Positions 1 to 11,300 of a stretch of 64,000 nucleotides of DNA are shown here, piece after piece. This DNA is from Spirometra erinaceieuropaei (taxonomy: Eukaryota; Platyhelminthes; Cestoda; Diphyllobothriidea; Diphyllobothriidae), in assembly GCA_902702965.1 (NCBI GenBank), contig CACRXP010000662.1, forward strand, positions 48,255-112,254, given 5' to 3'. The position numbers were made by a program, and so were the translations under genes. Position 1 is the first letter of the stretch. Each line of letters starts with the position of its first letter. Below the pieces are notes generated by a model. It was not told where the DNA came from, did not search any database, and worked only from the letters and a program-made list of their open reading frames with translations.

Positions 1-1340
1 GCCGGAAACAAGATTTGGATCTCCATAAGCGTTATTGAGACCAAATATTCCCGTGTTGGTTCAAGGTTAAGGTTTTGGCAATGGTTGAAATTGGCGTTTA
101 TCGGGTTATTATTGGGACTTGGATTGCCAAACTTAGGCCATAGTTTGGATTTAGGGCTGTGTCTTGGTTAAGGGTCTTGGTTCTTGGGTTAAGCTGGCGG
201 TTACGACCCAGTTATACTTAAATGCCTATGAGTCAGAAATTTCTCATTGCAGTCACGACCATAGTCTGAGTTAGGTCGGTAGATAACTGCAGTCCACCCC
301 AGTGGGTTAGCTGCCATAACCTTGTGTGACTCTTCATGAAGGCTGGCATAACGACCAGCACTTGGAATTCCATATGTTTTCATTTCTACGCAGCACTCCA
401 TGTAGCCCAGACGGCCTACGCCCTGACGCTAGTAAGTGTCTTCTTCCACCTGCGAGTTAATAGGGTAGTTTCAGGCTGTTTCTCCCCAACAAACCCGCAC
501 ACCTCCAACAAACGCATGCCCAGTGTACAGGTTAGGCTGTATTGAGAGCTGGCCTCTGCATGCCTGTTCAAGCAGCAGGATATGCCTCGCGAGTTCAGAT
601 GACAGTACTCAAGCCTGGGTAGCCTCTGATGTCCTACAGGATCGCACTTATTTATCCTCCCTTTCCAAAGGCTATGCACGCTCGTCCTAACGGTCTTATG
701 TGAGCCGGCATCTGTGCGTGCATTTCACGCGCTTTGTGCACACCTCGCCTACTAAATTCTTTCGAGCTTGACGGCTGTGAGTATAATATCCCAAGCCGTG
801 GAAGGCTCGTTAAGACGTTGTAAGTGGAGTCATCTCATTCACTCGCGTGCACCTGACCGGAAACTGGTTGGGCTGGGTAGACGATAGTACAAAATGTCTA
901 CAGCGATGAAAAAATAGGTAGTGTTGGCCATTTAGATATAACCCTCTGGGCAAGAACTGTGTGGCGGCCTCTTGAGCCTTTACGTCTACTGGATGAACGA
1001 ATAAGGGGCCTTAGCGTAAACACGCGCAAAGACGTCGATGCACGGTAGTTTCTATTTGGTATCTCTTTTCTAGACTGTTGATGGTAGCTCGCATTTCAGA
1101 GCTTGTATGATATGAAAGCGTTCCGCCATTCCCTTCGCTGAGACGAATAGAAGGATTCAGCCTAGGCACGTTAATGCATCATTGTGCACAGCATAAGAGA
1201 CCGTGAATATCTCAAGGGGTGTATGAACTGCGAAAGACGCTCTTTGCGACGCCGGTAATTTCCAGTGTGATTTTCGCGTCCTCAAATGCTCTGTTCCTGC
1301 GGTTGCGTAATTTTTTTGCTTAAGCTATCAAACGAGAATT
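1..1340. repeat. Cassette repeat A, copy 1 (intron sequence of gene 1)
   Basis: Closely matches 5577-7240 and 58436-60170. The first 200 bases are rich in GGTTAAGG/GGGTTA-like words. Copies 2 and 3 each begin about 380 nt downstream of a Thr-rich gamma exon donor and end before an alpha exon. Copy 1 therefore suggests that another gamma exon lies a few hundred bases left of the window. Near 1343 the copy joins sequence leading to delta instead of alpha. Small open frames on both strands here are conserved only because the DNA is conserved. Confidence 0.8.
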
Positions 1341-1903
1341 ATATGTATGCGAATTCGCGATGTGATTAGGAAGGTAGATATTCGGCTTCGTCGGATTATC
1401 TGAATTTGAAGGGAAATACAAGATCGTGAGCATTGCTGCATGCACTCCATAAGGTCCACAAAAGCGGCAACAATCAATTTGCTTTGATTGTGAATATTTG
1501 ACTTCTAAGCTTAGAATACCTTTAAGTACCATGTCGATCTCTTGCATATACCTAGGGGCTGTGCTAATCTGGTATACTACGTTACTAGATGCCCTTGCAC
1601 ATATACTCGACTTCATCGTTCTCACAATCATGTGAAATCCTATGTTAGCTGCACTGCCGTGAGCGATCGTCACTAGGACATGCTATTGTCTCGGATGTTG
1701 TCTTAAAGAGCTAATCAAAACCCGCATCTGGATGCAGTCGCTGCTATAGCGATCCAACTACACTCTTCAGAAGCCCTAAACCATGTCCGCAACTTCTATT
1801 TGAACCATGACAGGCTGAATGTTGTGCATGATTCCATCCAACGAATCGATAAACATGGAGGATGCACGCACGCAGTAACAAATGCTCTGGCAATATTCGA
1901 GAA

Positions 1904-1995
1904 TTGATGAAGGGGACACGATCGCTGGAACAAATTCTCGCGTCTCCCTCTTCAGGACTAATTCCTGGGACTCGTCTCTTCGCTCCTATTGACAG
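1904..1995 (+). mobile_element. Short 92-bp insertion with 10-bp target duplication
   Basis: Flanked by tattcgagaa (1894-1903) and tattcgggaa (1996-2005). The aligned gene 2 intron near 51350 has the uninterrupted site (atatttgagaatgctt), which confirms an insertion. The body contains ggacacgatcgctgg and ends ctcgtctcttcgctcctatt-gacag. It is related to 43276-43346 and to the start of the Penelope-like ORF at 63.7 kb. Confidence 0.75.
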
Positions 1996-2318
1996 TATTC
2001 GGGAATGCTTACACAAACCTCAATCTTTATTCGTTGATCCATATTCCGCAATATAAGAATGGCGGCAGTGCTAGTTACTCAAGACGTCAGTCTCAATCGA
2101 AATGTGGTGTTCCAAACTCCCCAATGCCTATTGCTGGAATGCTACCGCTCGTGTTTCTGCAATGCTGTAATTCTGGATGACATTAGTCATCGGATTAGCC
2201 TGCATATATAGATGCCATCTTTACATTCTCTCCATAGGAGGGATCGGAGATTGTTAGCCCATTATTATTTTTACAGCCACTTCACTGCCTCATCTACCTT
2301 ATTTCATTTTCGCTTTAG

Positions 2319-2333
2319 ACGATATCACTTATG
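2319..2333 (+). CDS. Gene 1 micro-exon delta, 15 nt
   Basis: Exon ACGATATCACTTATG follows a pyrimidine-rich acceptor (cattttcgctttag) and precedes gtaagg. With a phase-1 G before it, it reads D-D-I-T-Y. The aligned copy in gene 2 (51676-51690) has the same length and the same splice sites, although the sequence differs at several positions. Confidence 0.6.
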
Positions 2334-5300
2334 GTAAGGAAAAAATTATTTAAAATGTTTACATCTCACTGAATAATCCACCTCCCAGTTAACATCTTAC
2401 TCATTAGGCGAAGAACCAATGAAGAGCCATTTGGGATGTAAACCAGTGCGTTTTGCCAGAAAGGGTGACTCATGTGGTGCTGTAATCCTAGTAGTAACGG
2501 AACAAATAGCATGGTCTTTATAAGTTGCTACAGTAATTTGAACAATTGTTTAAATTTTGACATTGTAACTTATGCGCAAATGTTTGCTGGGCTTTGCAAA
2601 TACACTTTGTACGTCATACCTCAGTCATTGCATCACACATTCAATTGTGCATATTCCGAACTATACAAATCATTCAGAAGCCGAGAAATCTCTCTGTGTA
2701 ATCACAACTACTAGCATTAGTCGGGAAATTTCGTAAACAAGGCCGCGCATGTCGATCGGCCATGCTGCCCTGTTGTGCCGTCATTGGATAAAGTCATAGT
2801 TTTGCAGTATATATCCGTCACGCAGTTTTGTGGAGGGGGATATGCGAGCGAATACAAAGCAATTACGACACTCCTGTAATTCTAGATTGAGGATATTAGA
2901 ACGAGAATTTAGGTATGAATATTCCCTAAATCCCTAGGCATGTGTAGCAGTGGATCGTTAGATTATGAGAAAGGAGAGAAAACGATCATCTTACCAGGTC
3001 AGGAAAGCGTATTCTGAATGGATTACAGAGAAAACTAACAATTATACATGCCTCTTTTCGGACATGCAGTCCTAATTCGAACGGACCTTTTTAGGTTCTT
3101 CATAAGCGTGCAAATAGGCATAAAATTTCAGTCGATATACGACGCTAATGCACCTGTACAATCATAAATGCACTGTTGATATCTTCGAGGCTTACAAACG
3201 GCTGATTGACGTTCCACTCATCACAAATGTTGGCGGTGGCCGATGATCAAAACATCGGGCTTTACTTAAATTTATCACTAGAAACGTCCCCTCCTTCATT
3301 ATAAATATGTTCCTCGAAATGGTTAATTTTCATTGACTGCACATTAATCACTATGTTTTAACAAGGCTGAAACTTGGGGAAAAATAAGTCGGCCGCCTAG
3401 TCTGCGAACATAGATTCCAATCCTGGATTCTCTCCTTACGAGAAATCAGCACTGGGTGATTCATCGTTAGCATTACTTACACCTCCACAGAGCTCATGTG
3501 ACTTGCTGGCTTTTCCTTCTAGAGTATTACGACCGTAAGTAAAAATTATATTTTATGTTTTATGCACTGTTGCATATATTGTTTTATAGTCAGTTTCATA
3601 ATCACTAGCAGAATAAAAAGGTAAACATTCGTCAGGAATTTAAATTAATACGTTATTTTGAAGAGGGAATATATAGGTGCTGTTACGATACTTATCGGCA
3701 TGTAATAGAAAAACTTGCTATTTTACACGCAAAAAACTGGATTGTCTGCACGACAGCTGGGGTTTTTCGATGATTCATATTTTAAAATTTGACAGAGGTC
3801 AACCATCGCATTCGCTCAAAATGCTTCCCTCTTAGAACGCCACCTTCTTCCGAGCACCTCCACATGAGACTGCAAATGTTATTTGTATGAATGTCAATAC
3901 CTGCGTTTCCACAAGGTTTCCTCTGTGGAGTAATTGGCCATCCGTTTCATCTGCAAACTTAGGTTTTACAGTCGTCCTTTTAGTGCATGATCAATCAACC
4001 CTTGTTAAACCGCCTATAAGTCTTCTCGCCCCCCGACTAGACTTATGTATCTCCCTGACTATTCCTTTTAGTTGACGATCCTGATCGTAAGTAAAGACGC
4101 ATTGCCAACTTTAATGCCCTAATTACACGAGTATGTCTAAAGCGCCTATTGTTTCTATAAGGCTTCAATATGCACAATTTCACTGTTTGGCGACTTCAAT
4201 AACATTAAGCAACCGAAGGCATAAAATGCGGACTGGAATTCAAAAATTTACTTCCGTTGGTAGTGTATCATCTAGACCGTGAGAGTATTTAGAGAATTAC
4301 AATCAGGCCAAATCCCGGATTGTAGGAAAAGACAATGAAAGGTATACTGTGAAGGGGATTCTCAGTTGTCCTCGCAGGCGGTGGTGCTGCTAGAGAAGCC
4401 CGAGGTAATTTTGACCGCGTACAGACATGCCTGATATTCCGCGAGTCAGTGGTTAGAGCGGCTTTTGTGAGTTTGTGGAGCAATCTGAATTAGTGTTAAT
4501 TAATTTGTTTTGATTTGTTGAGGGATAGCATTTAAATGGCATGTGCCGCATTCGCAATGATGTAGTGTGTTTAAGCGTCGCATGGGCAGCTGCAAATCCG
4601 TGGACGCACGCGGATCCGAGTTGAAATCGGATTAACGGATACTTGGCAGCACGTCTGAAAACGCCTACTGTGAAGGTTAATGAATGTGACACAAGGGTGC
4701 TCTGAATAAGAAATCTAGGCATGGCCTAGGGGGTTTCAAGCGCTGTCTGCAAGTTCGCCACTTTGGATCCAGTCCTTACGATGGATGTGGCTATGTTTGA
4801 ACAAGGAGTGCTGATGTCCGCTTGGAAAGTGTCTTTCAGAGGCAAAACATATCAGACGCGGTCTAGATGAGAATACCTTAGTAGTCCAGGGCGAATGGAG
4901 TAGATACAAATGCCTTTGTGTTCGGAGAGGGCGATCGGGTGTAGGCAGGCTGGAAAATGGCAGCATATTCACATTCCAGGCTGACAGTCAACTATGCAGC
5001 GACCTAATTAAAAGTCAAGCATTTTGCGAATTCCAGCCGTCGTAGAGGAATTGACGAATACGACGCCGACTACAACAACGACCAAACGAGCACCAATAAC
5101 GACGACGACGGCGACCGCCACACGAGCAGCAGTTACGACAACTACGACAACCAGACGACCACCTACCGGGAGAAGAAAATCAGTCCCGCCCATTGGTAAG
5201 TTAATATTACGTTTTTACCTGCATACCAGAATACACTCTTTAACAAAAATCTCAGATCATTTTAAACCGTCCAAATGTATTACCACACACATACATTATA

Positions 5301-8300
5301 ATTTTGAGGCACAGACTGATAAGAAAGGCCTTGTGTGGACTTCAACACTCAAGGTATTCGTTCATGGAAGCGGCAAATACGAAACAGCTTCCCTGATTTA
5401 TTTCGGCATTCTCTTCTGAAGGGAGGTCAAGTGGCTCATCGTGTTGGGTAAACATGCATTATATGTATATTGTCTAGGAACTGAGACGAACTGTGACTTT
5501 GCATTACGTTTCGGGACGCAATTCAGGCTCATAACGGTTGATGCGGCAGTAGCTCGCAAAGCGATTAGGCGGAAAGAAGATTTGGATCTCCATAAGCGTT
5601 ATTGAGACCAAATATTCCCGTGTTGGTTCAAGGTTAAGGTTTTGGCAATGGTTGAAATTGACGTTTATCGGGTTATTATTGGGACTTGGATTGCCAAGCT
5701 TAGGCCATAGTTTGGATTTAGGGCTGTGTCTTGGTTAAGGGTCTTGGTTCTTGGGTTAAGCTGGCGGTTACGACCCAGTTATACTTAAATGCCTATGAGT
5801 CAGAAATTTCCCATTGCAGTCACGACCATAGTCTGAGTTAGGTCGGTAGCTAACTGCAGTCCACCCCAGTGGGTTAGCTGCCATAACCTTGTGTGACTCT
5901 TCATGAAGGCTGGCATAACGACCAGCAATTGGAATTCCATATGTTTCCGTTTCTGCGAAGCACTCCATGTAGCCCAGACGGCTTACTCCCTGACGCTCGC
6001 AAGTGCCTGCTTCCACCTGCGAGTTCATAGGGTAGTTTCAGGCTGTTTCTCCCCACCAAACCCGCACACTTCCAACAAACGCATGCCCAGTGTACAGGTT
6101 AGGCTGCATTGAGAGCTGGCTTTTGCATGCCTGTTCAAGCAGCAGGATATGCCTCGCGAGTTCAGATGACGTGCTCAGGCCTGGGTAGCCTCTGATGTCC
6201 TACAGGATCGCACTTATTTATTCTCCCTTTCCAAAGGCTACGCACGCTCGTCCTAACGGTCTTATGTGAGCCGGCATCCGTGCGTGCATTTCACGCGCTG
6301 TGTGCACACCTCGTTTGTTAGATTTCTTCGTGCCTGACGGCTGGGATGAGAATAGCCAAATCTGTGGAAGGCTTGTTAAGACATTGTTAGTGGAATCATC
6401 TCGTTCACTCGCGTGCACGTAACCGGAAACTGGTTGGACGGGGTAGGCCGATAATGCAAACTGCCTACGGCGATGAAAGTATAGGTCGAGTGGGCTATTT
6501 GAATTTAACCCTCTGGGTAGGAGCTGCCCAACGCACTCTTAAGCATTTGCGTCATCCGATGAACGGATAAGCAATCATAGCAAAGAAGTCAATGTGCGGC
6601 ACTTTCGATTGGGTGTCACTTTGCGACAATGTCCAAAGCAGCAAACATTCCACAGCTCAAATGAATTGAAAGTGCTCCGCCATACTCGTCGGTGAGACGA
6701 AGAGAGGAATTTAACTAAGATGCATTAATTCATCATTGTGCACATTATAGGATACCATGAACGTCACAAGGGGTGCATGAGCTGCGACAGAGGCGCTTTG
6801 TAACGCCGGTAATTTCCAGTGTGATTTGCACGCCCTCAAATGCTCTGTTCCTGAGGTGATGGGCATCATCCAGATACGTGCATAATTTCCTCAGTCAAGC
6901 TTTCAAGAAGGGAATATATGCATGCATGTTTACGATGTGATGAGGATGGTGGTAATTCGGCTCTATCAGATCATGTGAGTTTGAAGGAAAATGAAAATAT
7001 GAGGTCTGCCGCATTAGGTTCACGCAAACTGCAACAGCCAGCACCGCAAATCCTACACGAAAAACGACAGACTAAATGTGCATTTGGGTACATCTCTAAC
7101 TGTAACAACAAAATGCAAGCGAGCGTCTGGGGTCTTTTAAGTGGCAACAATTTAAACGAGTTAAATCTACTTAACAGTACTTCGAAACTTTGGCGAAATG
7201 CTTTGAAAGCCCAAAATAGCTGAGCGGTCACGATCTTGAATTTCTTATGTGTAAACATAACAACAAGTAGGGGAAAAAACATGTGTGCATTATTTATCAT
7301 TCTCATCTCAAGTCCCGTCACCGGCAAATTAACAACTGAACCTATTCGCACAACTAGCACGCGTATCAAAATGTAACTAACGCCTGACTGAAGAATGCAG
7401 CACGTGAGATTTATGACGTGATGTATTAATTTGAATCGTACGTATCAGACATGGAAAACGCAGATAAATTACTGATCTTTACAACGGGGTTTGACAGCGG
7501 TAACACCTTCCAACCATAGAAAATTGCTAAAATATTTGCGACGATGAGACTTTTATTTATTCATTTTTTGAATCTAAAAAACCGACTACGGTGAAAAATC
7601 ACGAAAAGTACGCGATGTTCCGTACAGGTCTCTCATCGTGCGCATTTGCGATTTCGTAAAGTTTGCATTTTTAGTGCGATACCGGTGTTCTGATGACTTA
7701 TTAACCGGGAGGGGAGAGATCCCGACGGACCAAACGCAATTACGGTACCCCCGTATTTCTTTAACTGAGTCTTCAATGCGAGAGGAGCACAAGCATGCAT
7801 ATTCCCGACATGCCTAGATGTGAAGACAAGAAATGTGACCGATTATTCGAATATAGAGAGAATGCATTGTTTATTAGCCTTCAAAGCATGCATTCTATGA
7901 CGCCCAGATACACCTAATAATCTTGTGTTTTTACAAATTTCTCCTTTAGATTATAACTACTATTGTAAGTAAAACTTATTTTGACATTTATGTCCTATTA
8001 AATATGTTGTTTGCTAGTCACATTGATAAACATTAGACAAAGAAACATCTAAAGCGTCGTCAGGAATGAAAATCAATGCTCTTTTCTCGGCAAGGATTAC
8101 CTAGGTGATGTAGCAATAATGATAGGCATGCAACACAATATCACGCTGTTGTGCGCAAGACCAAGTGCTGCTTTATCAACACGACACCAAAATTCAGTTA
8201 TTTTTGTGCTGTTTCGCACTTCGAACTTTGACAATTGACAGCCGTCTCGGGCGCTTAACACACAAACATCTTGCGAAATTTACTGCTGAGACCGTTCCCC

Positions 8301-11300
8301 GCACGTTCACATGAGACTGCCACTTTGTTTGCGGGAATGTCAATACTTAGGTTTCTACAAAGTTATAATGTGTGAAGTCAGTAGCCAACCGGTTCGGACC
8401 TTATTTCGTAGACGCACCTGCAGCAGACAAGCTCCAGCAGCTTGTCATACTCGACAGGTGGTAATTAGGCGTTTTACACTAACCCCTAACCCATACAACC
8501 TAAAACGACCCCCTTCACCTAACCCGCAACCCTAAATCGAACCCCTAACACTAATACCTAGTCACAACCCCAACAACTTAAACATCCCTAACATTAAATC
8601 TAACCCCTAACCCTAACCCTCAACCTCAACAACTTACCATAACCCCTACAGGTGTGGCTAAGAAATAAAATCTTACCGCCATCCGTTTTACCTGCATACA
8701 CAGGTGGTACTTTCAAATTCTTCATGTATGATTAATAAACCTTTGTGAATCCGCCTATAAGTATTCTCAGCACCTAACCAGCTTGTGTATCTCTTGGACT
8801 TTTTCCTTTTAGATGACGATTCTGATCGTAAGTACAGATTCATAGCTCTAATTTCTTATAAACGAGTATATATATATTCATATGCTGAAAGCGCCTGTTG
8901 TTTCTACAAGGCCAAGTTATGCGCAATTTGTTTATTAGTTGGTTTCGTCAACATTTGGCAACCAAACACATGAAGTGCTGGCTGGAATTCTGTAATGTGC
9001 TTTAGTTGGGAGAAATTATGTATGAGGCTCTGATGTACTGATGGACATTCCACACAATCCCAAGCGATTTCCCACACGACAAAATGCCGACAAGATGGAG
9101 AGCCACTTCACAGTCCCTTAAAAGGAAAACAATCACGAAATAGGAATATTCAAGTAGTGCGCGTTTGGCCATCTTCTCGTGACTTCATTATACAGTCGCT
9201 TCGCACGTTTGGAGGGAACGCACATTCATTTCTCGACTCATTTTGCAGATGCCTTCGTATCATTCGCATGTTGTGCACGTTTACACCCAACGGTCTAAGT
9301 GCTATTTCTGGTAGTCCAGAGGCCTGCTCTTCCTTATCAACTTCTGCCAGTTATGCGTCATTTTCTCAACATGTGGTATATATATTGCTTTGATTGGTAG
9401 GGGGACTCTCACCGATCTTTCCTACGGAACTCACTCGTTCCGTTGTGTCTTACAGGCTCTCTCTCTCGAGCCCAACCAGCAGCCGCGCGGCGGCGCATGA
9501 TATAGGCAGAATAGCATTACCGACAAAGATAATGTAAGCTGGTCACCCTTGTCTTTGTCAGTAATACTATTCTACTTATCTCATTATTCATTCTTGGTGG
9601 GCACGGTCAATAGAAATATTTTCTGGTTCTTGGGTCAGTGTTTTACCTCAAAGTCGCATGTACACCCCGCCCATCCCGTAAGTGTGTTAACTTATAAAAG
9701 GTTAACCGAAATTCTGAAATGCGTTTTCATTTTGAAAAAATTACTAAGGCAGGGTTGTAAAATTAATCGCCACGCGGTATCATTTTATAATTATTCAGTT
9801 ACCTTGGGATGCCAGCATTCGACCCAACTATTTTCCGGCCGTATGCAAAAAGCGCACTATGTAGAAAATGACTAATTACGTAGCATGAGTTTTTCTCATT
9901 GCTGTTCGATGCCATTAAAAACACAATTATATTCTATGGAAAAATGAATACCCATTTTGTAGAAAATTACGTCTTCTTCCAATTTTGTACTCAAAGAAAG
10001 GTTATAATTTGGTTTTTTAAAACCTTTCCAATTCCCGGGTAGTTTTGAACAAGACCTGCCCTTACACCTGCCTTCAGGTTTTCCAGACTACAAACGGTAT
10101 ATTTTCGACGTACAAAAGACCATACATTTGTCTACGGTATTAAGAGGGGACCATACATTTTAGCAGTGGATTGGAGCTTTATTGTAATGTTTACAAACCG
10201 CATTAATAAACGTTGGGACATGATGATTTATGAACGGGCATTTCATGGTATTAAGAAAATCTCACAATTAGAAACCTTTTTCTAAAACCGAATCGGACTC
10301 TATCTTTGGGTATACATTTGGAAGAAGTCACAATTTTCTGCCAAATGAGTAAGAATTAAATATTTTTATATATGAATAACTGAAGTAGTATGCATTCCGA
10401 GATGATATAATGAAAGTAGAAAGTCAGCCGGAAATAGAGCTTTACTCGTAAATTTTCGAGCTGGTTGCACCAACCCGTCGTCAGACAAAGTGAAAAGTGA
10501 GAGGTGGCATTGTCACACTGCTGGTTGAGGACGCAGACAGAGAGGTAAGCAGACGACCTTGCGAGGGGGAGGTGTGCATCGTGTTGTGATGGGGGCAGGA
10601 GGTGAGGGTAGGTGTTGTGGGTCCCAGCTGTGGTTCACAGCGTTGGGGAGGGGAGGAGGGAGTAAGGCAGGGAGGGAGGAATGGCGTGAAATATAATTGA
10701 ACTTTTAAAAGCAACGAAAAACAATGAGAAAAAGGAATGCCACGCAAGTAGTCACTTTTTACAGTGTGTGCTTTTTGCATGCAACCTAAAAGAACTTCAG
10801 TCGAATGCTGCCATCCCAAGGTAACTGAGTTTTTATGCTGCATGGTGACTGATTTTACAAACCTACCTAGGTAATATTTGGAAACGATAAGGCATTTCAG
10901 AATTTCGGTTAATATTTCATGAGTTAGCATACATACCGTGCATTGTGTCCGCCATTCGTCCGCCAGGAAATTACTTTCTTATCTGTAGGCATTCAATCAA
11001 AAGGCAATTGCCCACACATCGCAAATCCTGCGGTGTATTTGTAACGACCCGCATGGTAGGCGAGCTGAGTTAAGAAGACTGCACTCATAGCTTTCCAATG
11101 CCATTGCCTGATTGCACCATGCCTATGTGCAATCGTACCTCATTAATCCCATATCCATCCCAGGCATTTCCATGAGTATGCGCCCTGTTGAGAGACAAAA
11201 CCATCTGCATTGATTGGTGTGCATACCACACATGCATGTGTCCGATAAAACGGGCAATGGAAGAGGACATCAAACGGGTTGAGCATAATCTGTCACTATT

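Larger units (their letters stand above)
1343..2480. repeat. Cassette repeat B, copy 1 (intron before and after delta)
   Basis: Aligns with 50800-51826 through shared landmarks such as gtgattaggaaggtag, actccataaggtccac and the delta exon. Copy 1 carries a 92-bp insertion (1904-1995) that is absent from copy 2. Confidence 0.8.
2540..4820. repeat. Cassette repeat X, copy 1 (carries alpha-1 and beta-1)
   Basis: Matches 52290-54505 and, in part, 54840-55790. Shared words include cttatgcgcaaatg, tatatccgtcacgc and ggatatgcgagcgaatac, followed by the alpha and beta exons with their splice sites. The third copy lacks the alpha part. Confidence 0.8.

Noticed and set aside
201..401. Minus-strand frame of 66 codons conserved between 201-401 and 5768-6028
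   Set aside because: Conserved only because repeat A is duplicated; the third copy near 58.7 kb breaks the frame, and no motif is present.
428..436. gtaagt in repeat A copy 1
   Set aside because: Copies 2 and 3 have gcaagt and acaagt there, and no acceptor precedes it at a fitting distance.
5008..5193. Minus-strand Val-rich open frame opposite the Thr-rich exon
   Set aside because: It is the complement of ACN codons; splice sites and paralogy support the plus strand.
9532..9540. gtaagc donor within the 9508-9573 hairpin, and gtaagt at 9679
   Set aside because: Not conserved in the gene 2 intron; inside an insertion or changed to caggtg there.
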